DNA of 64,000 nucleotides from Pseudomonas iridis (GCF_017980685.1 NZ_JACXXO010000020.1:1-64000), one strand, 5' to 3'. Shown: positions 1 through 9,864, numbered from the stretch's first letter. Translations and numbers: made by a program. The notes: generated by a model not told the origin, from the letters alone.

Positions 1-220
1 AGCACGATCAGAGGAAAGAGCCGTGAATTAAAGACAAGAAGGGTCTGTTTTTCGGCCGACTTGGATTTTTTGAACCTCAAGCAGCGAGGGCCTCAAAAAT
101 CGGTGGGTACTTCAGACCTTCCTTAGCATCTGAGCGTCTATTACTTATTGATTAATTGTCGTGCGGACAGTTGGTTTTCTGTCTGCGCGCCATGAAACCT
201 TTTATACCGGGTAAATACCG

Positions 221-1675
221 ATGAGCACGATCCACGATCAGGCAATGAATTATGTCTACCAGCAAGTATTGCAGCGGTTGCTGAGTTTTTTCTCACGAGC
301 GGAGCGCACGGCATTGCAGTTGCTGATCCAGCGACTGGCCGTGGCTGCTGGCGGCATGGAGAACATCGGTCAATTCAAAGTGCTGGTTAACCAGACCGGG
401 TCGCGCGACAGCTGTTACACATTGGCGCTGCTGCGGGCAGCGCAATTGAGTATCGCCGGGCGTGCGCCCGGGACGTTTCAGCTACGGGTGGCGACTTTAC
501 GCTGGAACGGCAACAGTGACACGGCGCTGCAGAACATGCACCGCAGCTACGGCGCGCTGTTCCTCTATGACGATCCTCGGGTCGAGTTGTTGATGGTGGA
601 TCATCGCCAGGTCCTGCCATTCGACCATCAGGCACCGATCTGCGAAGAGGGGCGCGAGACCCATCGTCTAAACCTGCTGCTGCTGGGGCATCGAAGAACC
701 TACAGCGAAGCGCTTGAGTTGTGGGACGACGCTTATTTGGCCACTGCCGAGTACTACGGTCAGATCGCCCGATGGAACAATGGTGTCGATGCCATGATCG
801 GCAGTGAGTCGTTAAACCGCCAGAAGCACTTTCTCGACGGCTTGAGTCGCGCCGTTCAAAAAGCCGCCATTGCCGGTCCGCTGGTGACCTCTGCTGGCTT
901 TGAAGCGCTGTTCCCGCTGCTCGACCGGCTGGGTGGTGATTACTATCGCGAGTTCTACACCGAAGAGGAGCGGGTAGCGTGGCGCCCGGAAGGTGAGTTC
1001 GAAGCGTGTCGGCGCACCGGTTTCATCAACATCAATGACATGATCGTTGGCAAGCTCGAGGAGCGCTGGCCGTTGCTCAGTGACTTTCTTGGGTTCCAGG
1101 CGGATGACCTGAGCCTTTATCAAAGTGACGATGAATATGCAGATCCTCTGGTCGCTGCGCATCTGCGAGGAATGCAGGCACGATTCATCGAGGGGAGAAC
1201 CTACGAGGCCGGAGTCGGCGAATACCTGCACAACTACCTGATAACGATGCGTCGCAGACAGGTACCCGAGCCGGTTTGCGAACAGATGCTCGCCCATTTC
1301 GGCAATCTGCAGGATCCGCGACATTTGCGCATGCAGGCGGAAGGCTGGCTCTCGGCCGGTTTCGATTTGAACGATATCCAGCTGATGTGCCTGCTGTTTG
1401 CGCCGTTTGTTGATAGCGGGGCGGGGCTGGAACGGTTTCTGCGCAATTGTCATCCCGGCATGTTGGTGGCGTTGCCGGATCTGCACCGGGCAATGCAGGG
1501 CCTGCATGCGCCTGAGCAAGTGCTGAAGTGGATGACGGACGTCAGCGGGTTGCCGGTCAAATTGATTGTGCGTCTTTACTCGATGGGACCCGTTCGGTTA
1601 CTTGCGTGCGGCGACAGCGCCAGTGCGGAGGAGGCGGGTACCGAGCCGACAAACGATCGATCGGCGGAAGGCTGA
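221..1675 (+). CDS. Unrecognised 484-residue protein
   Basis: I do not recognise the family. The translation is a 484-residue, apparently soluble protein with no signal peptide and no membrane segments. Its middle is rich in aromatic and acidic residues. The last 20 residues or so are polar and probably disordered. The start ATG follows a poor ribosome-binding site, so the exact start is uncertain. The gene ends 49 bases before a MocR-type regulator in the same direction, and the pair could be co-transcribed. Codon use looks like the rest of the window. The function cannot be named from sequence alone. Confidence 0.7.
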   Translation: MSTIHDQAMNYVYQQVLQRLLSFFSRAERTALQLLIQRLAVAAGGMENIGQFKVLVNQTGSRDSCYTLALLRAAQLSIAGRAPGTFQLRVATLRWNGNSDTALQNMHRSYGALFLYDDPRVELLMVDHRQVLPFDHQAPICEEGRETHRLNLLLLGHRRTYSEALELWDDAYLATAEYYGQIARWNNGVDAMIGSESLNRQKHFLDGLSRAVQKAAIAGPLVTSAGFEALFPLLDRLGGDYYREFYTEEERVAWRPEGEFEACRRTGFININDMIVGKLEERWPLLSDFLGFQADDLSLYQSDDEYADPLVAAHLRGMQARFIEGRTYEAGVGEYLHNYLITMRRRQVPEPVCEQMLAHFGNLQDPRHLRMQAEGWLSAGFDLNDIQLMCLLFAPFVDSGAGLERFLRNCHPGMLVALPDLHRAMQGLHAPEQVLKWMTDVSGLPVKLIVRLYSMGPVRLLACGDSASAEEAGTEPTNDRSAEG

Positions 1676-1724
1676 CCGTGAGCCAATCGCCTAACCCTGA
1701 ATCACAGCCCATGGATGCCGGCTC

Positions 1725-3125
1725 GTGAAAGCGTCGCGGGAAAACGACTTTGTTTATCAGGCTGTTTATCGCTACCTGACGCTGCTGATCGAGGAGGCAG
1801 GGAGCAGCTCGGCAGTGCGCCTGCCTTCCTTGCGGCAACTGGCTGATCGACTGAATGTGTCGATCTCGACCGTCCAGTACGCCTATTCGTTGCTGGAAAA
1901 GGAAGGTCGGGTTTATTCAATCGCCAAATCCGGTTATTACGCGAAAGCACTGCCCGCAATGGACGTGCCTGGTTGTGGCAGGGACCTGCTCGAAACCGTC
2001 TACGTCAATACCCAGCGACCGGGCATGTGTGTATTGAGCGCCGATGACCCGGCTTCGCTGCAACCGCTGGACCGTCCTTTGCTGATGCTTGAGCGGGAAC
2101 TGCTGCGCCAGTACCCGCGCCAGCCGCAAGTACTGGTGCAGCCTTGCGGTGAGCTGGAGTTACGCACCGTACTGGCTGCGCGTTACACCTCATCGACGGT
2201 GAATTGCTGGCATGCCGATGACGTCTACATCGGTGCCGATTTGCGCGGGGTGCTGGAAATTCTGATTTCGGTGCTCGAGTTGCGTGGGGCCACCGTAGTG
2301 GTCGAGTCGCCGTGTGACTGGGTGATCCTGCGTCTGCTGGATTGCGCCCAAGTGCGGGTGATCGAGTTGCCACTGCTCGCAGGCGGGGTGATTGATCCGC
2401 AGCGCCTGGAGTCTTTGCTCAAGAAGGAACGGGTGCGCCTGATCCTGTTGTCCTCAGCGTTGAGCATGCCCCACGGCAGCCTGCTCTCTGCGACCAATCG
2501 ACAAGCCATCGCCCATCTGCTCGGGTGTCATGGCACCTGGGTTCTGGAAAACGACTGCTACAGCGAGCTCGATGAAGGGATCGACTCCCAACGCCTGCGC
2601 CACTGGCTGGACCCGGATCGCCTGCTGGTGTTTTCCACGTTCGAGAAGTTCATCGGTGCTGAGGCGCCTTTCGGTTTTGTCCTGTCGCGCCATTGGCGCA
2701 GTGAGCTGCAACGTCATTTCCTGTTACGCGCCTATAGCTTGTCGCTAATCCGCCAGAAAGCGATTGCGAGATTGTTGGGTGGCGGACGGCTGGACCAGCA
2801 TTTGTCGGTACTGCGACGGATGCTGAAGGAGCGGCGAACGCAGTTGATCCAGTTATTGCGCGAGCGCCTGGGCGACGCGTTGCAGGTTGTCGAGCCGCAG
2901 GGTGGGGCGACGGTCTGGGTAGGCTCGTTGCGTCCGGTAGACATGGGGAATGTCTTTCAGCGCCTGCTCAAGCAACAGATCATTATTGCGCCAGGGGAGT
3001 TGTTCAGCCTGCAGGGGTTGCATGCGCACCATCTGCGCTTGAGCTCATTGGGCCATGGTGACCACGATCTGGGGAATATCGTCGGGCTGCTGGGCGACGC
3101 ATTGCGGATGGCACCCGAAAGTTAA
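1725..3125 (+). CDS. MocR-type (GntR plus aminotransferase-fold) transcriptional regulator
   Basis: The first 70 or so residues form a GntR-type winged helix (LPSLRQLADRLNVSISTVQY). The rest resembles a fold-type I aminotransferase, as in PdxR/TauR/GabR regulators, and the 466-residue length is typical. Asp277 and Tyr279 (ENDCY) sit where the PLP-ring contacts are expected. Lys308 (FSTFEKF) sits where the Schiff-base lysine is expected, although the usual Ser-Lys pair reads Glu-Lys. It probably binds PLP and senses an amino-acid or vitamin B6 related ligand. The start is a GTG 49 bases after the upstream gene. Its target is unknown; the upstream gene is a natural candidate partner. Confidence 0.85.
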   Translation: MKASRENDFVYQAVYRYLTLLIEEAGSSSAVRLPSLRQLADRLNVSISTVQYAYSLLEKEGRVYSIAKSGYYAKALPAMDVPGCGRDLLETVYVNTQRPGMCVLSADDPASLQPLDRPLLMLERELLRQYPRQPQVLVQPCGELELRTVLAARYTSSTVNCWHADDVYIGADLRGVLEILISVLELRGATVVVESPCDWVILRLLDCAQVRVIELPLLAGGVIDPQRLESLLKKERVRLILLSSALSMPHGSLLSATNRQAIAHLLGCHGTWVLENDCYSELDEGIDSQRLRHWLDPDRLLVFSTFEKFIGAEAPFGFVLSRHWRSELQRHFLLRAYSLSLIRQKAIARLLGGGRLDQHLSVLRRMLKERRTQLIQLLRERLGDALQVVEPQGGATVWVGSLRPVDMGNVFQRLLKQQIIIAPGELFSLQGLHAHHLRLSSLGHGDHDLGNIVGLLGDALRMAPES

Positions 3126-3231
3126 CGTTAAAAAACATCGGGAGTGTCCCGGATAGATCCCGTCGCACTACGGTCAAACTGCCAGTAAACTGCGTTCTAT
3201 TCCTGAATCACTCTATTTCAGAGGTTTTTGC

Positions 3232-4878
3232 ATGACACTCAGTCCTTTTGCGGGCAAACCGGCACCGGCAGAATTGTTGGTCGATATCCCGCGACTGGTA
3301 ACGGCCTATTACACCGGCCAGCCTGACGCTTCCATTTCCACGCAGCGTGTGGCGTTTGGCACGTCGGGGCATCGGGGCAGTTCTTTCGACCTGAGTTTCA
3401 ACGAATGGCACGTGCTGGCGATCAGTCAGGCGATCTGTCTGTATCGCGAGGCCCAAGGGATCACCGGGCCGCTGTTTGTCGGCATCGACACTCACGCGTT
3501 GTCGACTCCCGCGGGTGCCAGCGCTCTGGAAGTGCTGGCGGCGAACGGTGTGACCGTGATGATCGCCGAAGGCGACGAGTACACGCCGACTCCGGCCATT
3601 TCCCATGCCATTCTTTGCTACAACCGCGGCCGTACTTCTGGCCTGGCCGACGGCATCGTCATCACGCCGTCGCACAACCCGCCACAAAGCGGTGGCTACA
3701 AATACAACCCAACCAACGGCGGCCCGGCAGACACCCACATCACCAAGTGGATCGAGGCCAAGGCCAACGAGCTGCTGGCCAATAAACTGGCTGGCGTGAA
3801 ACGCATCAGTCACGAGCAGGCGCTCAAGGCCAGCACCACCCATCGTCACGACTACGTGAACACCTACGTTGCCGATCTGATCAACGTGATCGACTTCGAT
3901 GCCATCCGCGATGCCAAGCTGCATTTGGGTGTCGATCCGCTGGGTGGCGCAGGGGTGCGCTACTGGTCCGCGATTGCCGAGCACTACCGTCTGGATCTGG
4001 ACGTGGTGAACAAGCAAGTCGATCCAACCTTCCGTTTCATGACCGTCGATTGGGACGGCCAGATTCGCATGGACCCATCATCGAGCCATGCGATGCAAGG
4101 CTTGATCGGTCTGAAGGAGCGTTTCGATGTGGCGTTTGCCTGCGACCCGGATCACGATCGCCACGGCATCGTGACGCCTTCCGGTGGCTTGCTCGCGCCG
4201 AACAACTATCTGGCAGTGTCCATCGATTATCTGTTCCAGAACCGTCCGCAGTGGCGTGCCGATGCTGGCGTGGGCAAAACCGTGGTCAGCAGCGGTCTGA
4301 TTGATCGTGTCGCCAAGCGTCTGGGGCGTCGTCTCTACGAAGTGCCGGTCGGTTTCAAATGGTTTGCGGACGGGCTGTTTGACGGTTCGCTGGGTTTTGG
4401 CGGCGAGGAGAGCGCCGGTGCATCGTTCCTGCGCAAGGACGGCGGTGTATGGAGCACTGACAAGGATGGTCTGATCCCGGCATTGCTCGCGGCAGAAATG
4501 ACCGCTCGCACCGGTCGCGACCCAAGCCAGGCCTATAAAGCGCTGACCGATGAACTCGGAGAGCCGTTCTCGGTACGCGTAGACGCCAAGGCCAACCCGG
4601 AACAGAAAGCCCTGCTGAGCAAGCTGTCGCCGGAGCAAGTCACTTCGACCGAATTGGCGGGCGAGAAGATTCAAAGCATTCTCAGCCACGCACCGGGCAA
4701 TGATCAGGCAATTGGCGGCTTGAAGGTAATGACCGAGAACGGCTGGTTCGCGGCGCGTCCGTCAGGCACCGAAGACATCTACAAGATCTACGCAGAGAGC
4801 TTCATCAGCGACGAGCACCTCAAGCAATTGGTGGTCGAAGCGCAAACTCTGGTGGATGGCGCAATTTCCAGCAAATAA
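3232..4878 (+). CDS. pgm: Phosphoglucomutase (alpha-D-glucose-1,6-bisphosphate dependent)
   Basis: Interconverts glucose-1-phosphate and glucose-6-phosphate in the cytosol, linking glycolysis to glycogen, trehalose and envelope sugar synthesis. The phosphoserine loop TPSHNPP, the metal-binding DPDHDRHG and the sugar-specificity segment GEESAGASF are all present, and the C-terminus carries the phosphate-binding RPSGTE. The 548-residue length matches bacterial Pgm of the E. coli type. The ATG is preceded by AGAGG at good distance. A strong bidirectional terminator lies between this gene and the convergent pirin gene. It probably has its own promoter. Confidence 0.96.
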   Translation: MTLSPFAGKPAPAELLVDIPRLVTAYYTGQPDASISTQRVAFGTSGHRGSSFDLSFNEWHVLAISQAICLYREAQGITGPLFVGIDTHALSTPAGASALEVLAANGVTVMIAEGDEYTPTPAISHAILCYNRGRTSGLADGIVITPSHNPPQSGGYKYNPTNGGPADTHITKWIEAKANELLANKLAGVKRISHEQALKASTTHRHDYVNTYVADLINVIDFDAIRDAKLHLGVDPLGGAGVRYWSAIAEHYRLDLDVVNKQVDPTFRFMTVDWDGQIRMDPSSSHAMQGLIGLKERFDVAFACDPDHDRHGIVTPSGGLLAPNNYLAVSIDYLFQNRPQWRADAGVGKTVVSSGLIDRVAKRLGRRLYEVPVGFKWFADGLFDGSLGFGGEESAGASFLRKDGGVWSTDKDGLIPALLAAEMTARTGRDPSQAYKALTDELGEPFSVRVDAKANPEQKALLSKLSPEQVTSTELAGEKIQSILSHAPGNDQAIGGLKVMTENGWFAARPSGTEDIYKIYAESFISDEHLKQLVVEAQTLVDGAISSK

Positions 4879-4911
4879 GCTGAAGTCCTTCACCGCAAGG
4901 GCTACCGAGCC

Positions 4912-4947
4912 AAAAAAGGGGCAACCATTGCGGTTGCCCCTTTTTTT
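4912..4947. terminator. Bidirectional rho-independent terminator
   Basis: GGGGCAACC pairs with GGTTGCCCC around a 5-base loop. A run of A on the left and a run of T on the right let it work for both pgm and the convergent pirin gene. Confidence 0.92.
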
Positions 4948-4963
4948 GCCTCTGATCAGGCGA

Positions 4964-5659
4964 TCAAGCCAAATCTACCAACACAATCTCACTGTCTTCA
5001 ATCGCAGTAACGGTCAGCACCTGCTCATGCGCAACCGCCACACCGTCTCGAGCTTGTGCACGCAAACCATTGACTTCAATCACACCCGTAGCCGGCACCA
5101 GATAAGCGCGGCGTCCTTCGTCGAGACGATATTCCGCCGTCTCACCAGCCTTGATGTTCGCCGCCACCAGGCGAGCATCGGCGCGGATACGCAGGCTCTG
5201 ATCATCGCCATCCTTACCGCTGGCAAGGGTCACAAACCCTTCACGCTGACCTTTGGGAAAGGGTTTCGCACCCCAGGACGGCGGGGCGCCGGTTTCGGTG
5301 GGCAGGATCCAGATCTGGAAGATCTTGGAGTCTTGGGCTTCCAGGTTGTATTCACTGTGCGCGATGCCCGTGCCGGCACTCATGACTTGCACGTCGCCAG
5401 CTTCGGTGCGGCCCTTGTTGCCGAGGTTGTCCTGATGGGTAATCGCACCTTCACGCACGTAGGTGATAATTTCCATGTCGCGGTGCGGGTGCTGCGGGAA
5501 ACCGCTGCCGGCGGCGATTACATCATCGTTCCACACCCGCAGATTGCCCCAGCTCATGCGCTGTGGGTCGTAGTACTCGGCGAACGAAAAATGGTGATGG
5601 GCATCCAACCAGCCATGATGGGCGGCGCCCAGTGTGTTGAAAGGTCTGAGTTCAAGCAT
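4964..5659 (-). CDS. Pirin family protein (YhaK-like quercetinase-type cupin)
   Basis: A 231-residue two-cupin pirin. The metal-ligand motif HPHRDMEI is followed by a downstream HSEYN, giving the His/His/His/Glu set of the family. Relatives such as E. coli YhaK and YhhW have quercetin 2,3-dioxygenase activity or redox-sensor roles, and the physiological substrate here is unknown. The N-terminus LGAAHHGWLDAHHHFSF is the typical pirin start. It is transcribed leftward, convergent with pgm and divergent from the helicase gene, with about 275 bases of promoter region in between. Confidence 0.93.
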   Translation of the reverse strand: MLELRPFNTLGAAHHGWLDAHHHFSFAEYYDPQRMSWGNLRVWNDDVIAAGSGFPQHPHRDMEIITYVREGAITHQDNLGNKGRTEAGDVQVMSAGTGIAHSEYNLEAQDSKIFQIWILPTETGAPPSWGAKPFPKGQREGFVTLASGKDGDDQSLRIRADARLVAANIKAGETAEYRLDEGRRAYLVPATGVIEVNGLRAQARDGVAVAHEQVLTVTAIEDSEIVLVDLA

Positions 5660-5935
5660 GATCGTCTCCTCAAAAGGTTCATGACGGGGCGCAGTTATCG
5701 CGCCCGGCCCAAGACCGGTGGTTTATGACGGCGATCATCTATCAGCCAAGTATCGATAAAAAGCGTAAAAAGTGCGGCATCAAGATCGAATAAGTCGATC
5801 AAAAAAACCTCGAAAATTTCTCATCCCACCTTCAGTTAATCGCCTAAACCAATGAAGCGTAAGCATTTCGCTAGAACCCGGCGTTAAATAAAGACACCAT
5901 AGCCTTCAATAGCATATTTACTGGAGCCCGTCAGC

Positions 5936-8410
5936 GTGGCGCAACAAACTCCCGATCTTCCTCCCGAACTTCGCCCTTTGGCCGAGATGCAGTGGTTCAA
6001 ACGGATGGCCGCACGTTTCTTCGGCCACGGTTTGACGCGTTTGCGCGCGCAACACCGTGCGTCGTGGCTGCATGGTCAGGCGGATGGCTTTCGTAGCGGT
6101 CACACCGCGGGTGTCGAGTACGGGTATAAAGAGGGCAAGCTCGAGGGGTTTGAAGAAGGTCGGCAAGTGCTGCTGATCCGCGACAGCCGCAACACCGAAC
6201 ATCGTCCGCCAAGCGTGGACAATCTCCTGTTCGACGACTGGCGCCTGCCGCTCACCGCTGAGCTGAAGAAGCGCATCAAGGCTGATGTCGCGCGTTTACT
6301 CCCCGCACACGCTCAGCCGAGCACTGCGCAATGGAAGATGATTTTCAGCGATACGCCTTCGACTTCCGTGGTGGCCGGCGCCGGAGCGGGCAAGTCGACC
6401 ACGCTGGTCCTGCGCATTCTACTGTTGACGCACTATCTGGGCTTTGAGCTCGATTCAATGACCGTAGTGACCTTCACCCGCGAATCGCGCAAGGACTTCA
6501 TCAACAAGCTGATCGAACTGTTTGCGCTGTGGGGGCGGGCGCTGAGCCTGAAACAGGCGCGTGAACTGGTGCGAACCTTCCACTCGCGAATCCTGCCGAT
6601 GGTGCGCAGCCTGGCGGGTTTCGAGCGGTTGCAGGCTTTCGAGAACCTCAGCCATCGAGCGCCCGGTGCTGACGAGGAGGTCGACAGCAATCCGTTCGAC
6701 CTGCGTATCAACGACGCGCAGCGCCAGCAGCTCAATGCCTGCTATCACCGATTGTTCACTCAGGACGAGCGTTTCCGCCAACTGATTCAGCCGATGGCAA
6801 AGGCCGGGTTGCAGCTCAAGGAGCTGGAGCGTGATAACCCCGATGTACAGAAGCGCATGGCCGTCACCGAGCTGGCGGCCAAGCGCGATGAAGAACTGTG
6901 CGATGCAATTGAAGATCTTTGGTTCGGCGCCGGTGCCTGGCCTATCAAAGGCATTGAGCCAAACCGGCAGACCTTCGAAATCAATGGTTCGACATTTCAC
7001 TGTCACGGTTACATTCCAAGCCTTGATGCTTGGGTCGTACTCGGCTTTGACCCCAGGGAAAACGCCCAGCTCTGCCGAGCGAATGCGAAACTTTCGATAC
7101 GTGCAGAGTGGGCAGTGAAGCGCACCCTGTTTCAAGCTTTCTGTCGTAAGCCATTGATTTGGCTGGATAGTTACGAATCGTCAAAACGCGTTTTGGCGAC
7201 ATTGGCAGGCGATGCCAGTGCGGGCCCGGGCTTCGATTACAAGGTCAAGGGTGAACTCGCTTCCGCGCCGTTGCTCGACTGTTTCGTGGCGGCGGCCGGG
7301 TTTATCGAGAACCTGGGGCTGGACGTACCGGACGCTGTTGGCCGCATGAGTTTCGCCAAAGATGACCCCGACCGGTTTTTCTTCGAGGCGCTGAGCCTGT
7401 TCTGGCGCGCCCTGGAAGATCACTTGCTCGACCAGAAGCCGCCGATCATGACCTACAACCGCATGTTCGCGCTGTTCAGCGAGCACTCGCCGGAAAACCT
7501 CAAACTGCTCAGCGATGAACTGCTGCGACCCATGTCGCACCTGATGATCGATGAATTTCAGGACGTTTCGCCACAGATCGTTTCGTGGATTCGCGCGAGC
7601 CTCTCGGAAATTCGCAGCCGTGGGCCGGCCATGCATGTCGGACGAGGCGCGCAGCGCTCGTCGCTGCTATGTGTGGGGGATGACTGGCAATCGATTTACG
7701 GCTGGCGCGGCAGTTCACCGAGTTACTTCATGGAGTTCAACAAGGAATTCCCGTCGCCGAGCACCACGCGAGTAATGCTCAGTGACAACTATCGCAGTCA
7801 TCAACACATCATCGATGCGGCGGAACACATCGTCCGTGCCGCGCCCGCGATTCCCGGTAAGAAGGCCAAGGCGAGCGGCGAGCCCAAGCCATTGCAGCCA
7901 GTCAATGTGCTGGAACGCGATGATCAGGCGCTGGGCGAACGCCTGGCCGAGCATTATCGGCAGGGCCATTCAATCTTGATGCTTTATCGAAAAAGCAGCG
8001 ATAAGTTATTGATAGAAAAGCATATTCAGTCAGTAGTTAATGTTGATTCGAGCTTGCCGTACGAGGCTCGTCGGTTGAAACAACTGACGTATCACAGTGC
8101 CAAGGGCCTGCAGGCAGACGCGGTGTTCCTGCTCGGAGACTGTCAGCATCTGACCAGTTCTCCTTACAAGAACCAGGTGTATCGCATGGCCGGATTGGGC
8201 AAAACCGGCGACAGCGAGCCGTATGACAGCGCGCAAAAGGACGAGATCTTGCGCCTGGCGTACGTCGGGATTACCCGCGCGGTCAGCCATTGTTATTGGT
8301 ATGTCGAACCGCAGGAGCCGCAGGCGGTGAACATGCCCAAGGCGTCTGACCGAGTGGCGAAGGGCAAGCCATTCTTCGCTGATCATCGAGCAGAAAAGCA
8401 AACCGCGTGA
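5936..8410 (+). CDS. UvrD/Rep-type superfamily 1A DNA helicase with glycine-repeat N-terminus
   Basis: An 824-residue ATP-dependent helicase. Seen in order: Walker A AGAGAGKST (Lys153), motif Ia VVTFTRES, Walker B MIDEFQDVSP, motif III VGDDWQSIYGWRG, motif IV LSDNYRSHQHI, motif V YHSAKGLQADAVFL and motif VI RLAYVGITRA. The enzyme should therefore be active. It is not canonical UvrD, Rep or RecB, because the first 100 residues carry a segment with glycine at exactly every fourth position (residues 47-75). The proposed start is GTG, close behind TGGAG. The insert between motifs Ia and II is long (about 350 residues). The biological role is not known; a repair or stress helicase is likely. Confidence 0.88.
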   Translation: MAQQTPDLPPELRPLAEMQWFKRMAARFFGHGLTRLRAQHRASWLHGQADGFRSGHTAGVEYGYKEGKLEGFEEGRQVLLIRDSRNTEHRPPSVDNLLFDDWRLPLTAELKKRIKADVARLLPAHAQPSTAQWKMIFSDTPSTSVVAGAGAGKSTTLVLRILLLTHYLGFELDSMTVVTFTRESRKDFINKLIELFALWGRALSLKQARELVRTFHSRILPMVRSLAGFERLQAFENLSHRAPGADEEVDSNPFDLRINDAQRQQLNACYHRLFTQDERFRQLIQPMAKAGLQLKELERDNPDVQKRMAVTELAAKRDEELCDAIEDLWFGAGAWPIKGIEPNRQTFEINGSTFHCHGYIPSLDAWVVLGFDPRENAQLCRANAKLSIRAEWAVKRTLFQAFCRKPLIWLDSYESSKRVLATLAGDASAGPGFDYKVKGELASAPLLDCFVAAAGFIENLGLDVPDAVGRMSFAKDDPDRFFFEALSLFWRALEDHLLDQKPPIMTYNRMFALFSEHSPENLKLLSDELLRPMSHLMIDEFQDVSPQIVSWIRASLSEIRSRGPAMHVGRGAQRSSLLCVGDDWQSIYGWRGSSPSYFMEFNKEFPSPSTTRVMLSDNYRSHQHIIDAAEHIVRAAPAIPGKKAKASGEPKPLQPVNVLERDDQALGERLAEHYRQGHSILMLYRKSSDKLLIEKHIQSVVNVDSSLPYEARRLKQLTYHSAKGLQADAVFLLGDCQHLTSSPYKNQVYRMAGLGKTGDSEPYDSAQKDEILRLAYVGITRAVSHCYWYVEPQEPQAVNMPKASDRVAKGKPFFADHRAEKQTA

Positions 8411-8414
8411 CCCA

Positions 8415-8446
8415 CAAAAAAGCCCGCATCAATGCGGGCTTTTTGT
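8415..8446. terminator. Rho-independent terminator
   Basis: AGCCCGCAT and its complement flank a CA-A loop, with A-rich left and T-rich right sides. It directly follows the helicase stop and can also stop transcription of the convergent small gene. Confidence 0.93.
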
Positions 8447-8460
8447 TGTAAATCATAAGG

Positions 8461-8733
8461 TTATGCGTAATTCCTGAGAGACTCTGGAGGTATGAAAGCA
8501 TCCAGCTCATCCTCCACAGCCTCGATAATTCGCTCGACGTCTGCCGCATTCATTACCGTTGCGCACGGGATGCCAGCGATAGCGATCATGGTTTCACCAC
8601 TGGCTCGATCGAACAATCGGGCAATCATGCTGCCCGGTGCATCCATCGTTGCCTCGAAACCCATGGGATGAAAATGCCAGCGCATCAGCTGGCAGGCGTT
8701 GGGGAACGTGACTTTGCTTGACCCGTTATTCAT
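8461..8733 (-). CDS. Small DUF1652-like protein
   Basis: A 90-residue protein resembling the small DUF1652 proteins common in Pseudomonas, with FHPMGFEATMDAPGSMIARLFD near the centre (17 or so residues shown in family alignments as a beta-rich core) and an acidic helical tail. It has no signal peptide and no membrane segment. Its function is unknown. It faces away from the AraC gene, and a 260-base intergenic region separates the two starts. The family call is from memory of the pattern and is moderately sure. Confidence 0.75.
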   Translation of the reverse strand: MNNGSSKVTFPNACQLMRWHFHPMGFEATMDAPGSMIARLFDRASGETMIAIAGIPCATVMNAADVERIIEAVEDELDAFIPPESLRNYA

Positions 8734-8996
8734 GTGTTGCCCGCCTTCTTCATCGAGCGCTTCCTTTAGCTCATGTTAGGTGGGAAGAGCCTTCATTGGC
8801 TCAACCGGTGACTGACATTAAAAGTAGCATCTCAATGTGAAATTTCTGTGGGAATTTTCAGTTCATTTTGCGATTGATTCGTATTTTTTGATGTAAGTCA
8901 CGGCTTACGCATTCGTCGCCAAAATGCCACCATGGATTAGTCATTGATGCCCGTGCCGAACTTCGGCAAGCTCGATTCTTTTTCGCCGAGCTCCTT

Positions 8997-9812
8997 ATGC
9001 ACGCCGACGACGACGGCCCCGCACAGACCCAGGCCACGACCGCCACGGTCATGCGCTATCACTTGAGCTGGAAACACCGCGACCTGGACAGCGTGATGGC
9101 GCTGTATCACCCGGACATTCAGTACAGCGATTTTTTCCAGAACCGCGTGCTCGGCCTCGACGAGTTGCGCGAGTACGTGCGTGTGAGCATGCCGCGCGAA
9201 TCCGACGAAGCGCTTGAGCATTGCGACCGCATTCGCGTTGATGGCAACACTGCGTTCATTCAGTACGAAGTGACCCTGCGCGGCGGCGAGGGACTTGTGT
9301 CGTTCCGCTCCAGCGAGGCGATCACGGTCAAGGACGGGCTGATCTGGCGCGTAAATGAATATGCCTCGTTGGTGCGTGCACAGGTTGGCAACACGACTGC
9401 GCCGAGCCAGCGCCCGGCCGTCAGTCGCCTGGGCCTGTCGCCGCGTCAATTGAGTTTTATGGCCGACGATCTGCAGCAATACTTCGAACGCCAGCAACCG
9501 TACCTGGATCCAGAGCTTGACCTGCAACGGGTCGCGAAGGAGTGCGGGTACAGCCGCAATCAGATTTCTTACCTGCTTAATCAGGTGCTTGGGCAAAGTT
9601 TCTACCGCTACGTCAACCACGCGCGACTGCAGCATCTGCTCAAGTCACTGGACGATGCCGCGCCGCCAGTGCGCATCGATGAGTTGGCGTTCGCCGCTGG
9701 TTTCAATTCGTTGTCGGCGTTTTACAGCTGTTTCCGCCAACACACCGGCCTGTCGCCCAAGGCCTACGTTAAACAAATTTCTTTGCGGACACGCGCGCAA
9801 GACATCTCCTGA
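8997..9812 (+). CDS. AraC-family regulator with N-terminal NTF2/SnoaL-like domain
   Basis: Residues 1-125 read as an NTF2/SnoaL-like fold (HLSWKHRDLDSVMALYHPDIQYSD is the usual opening of such domains), which normally forms a ligand-binding cone. Residues 150-265 carry an AraC/XylS DNA-binding domain with two helix-turn-helix units (VAKECGYSRNQISYLLNQ and IDELAFAAGFNSLSAFYSCF). The fusion suggests a small-molecule sensor acting on the adjacent amine-type genes, which start 52 bases downstream. The start ATG has only a weak ribosome-binding site; no earlier in-frame start is evident. Confidence 0.86.
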   Translation: MHADDDGPAQTQATTATVMRYHLSWKHRDLDSVMALYHPDIQYSDFFQNRVLGLDELREYVRVSMPRESDEALEHCDRIRVDGNTAFIQYEVTLRGGEGLVSFRSSEAITVKDGLIWRVNEYASLVRAQVGNTTAPSQRPAVSRLGLSPRQLSFMADDLQQYFERQQPYLDPELDLQRVAKECGYSRNQISYLLNQVLGQSFYRYVNHARLQHLLKSLDDAAPPVRIDELAFAAGFNSLSAFYSCFRQHTGLSPKAYVKQISLRTRAQDIS

Positions 9813-9864
9813 GGTCGCGCACTAGGATCGACGCCATCGAAGGTTTTCAGTGGCGGAGTCTTGC

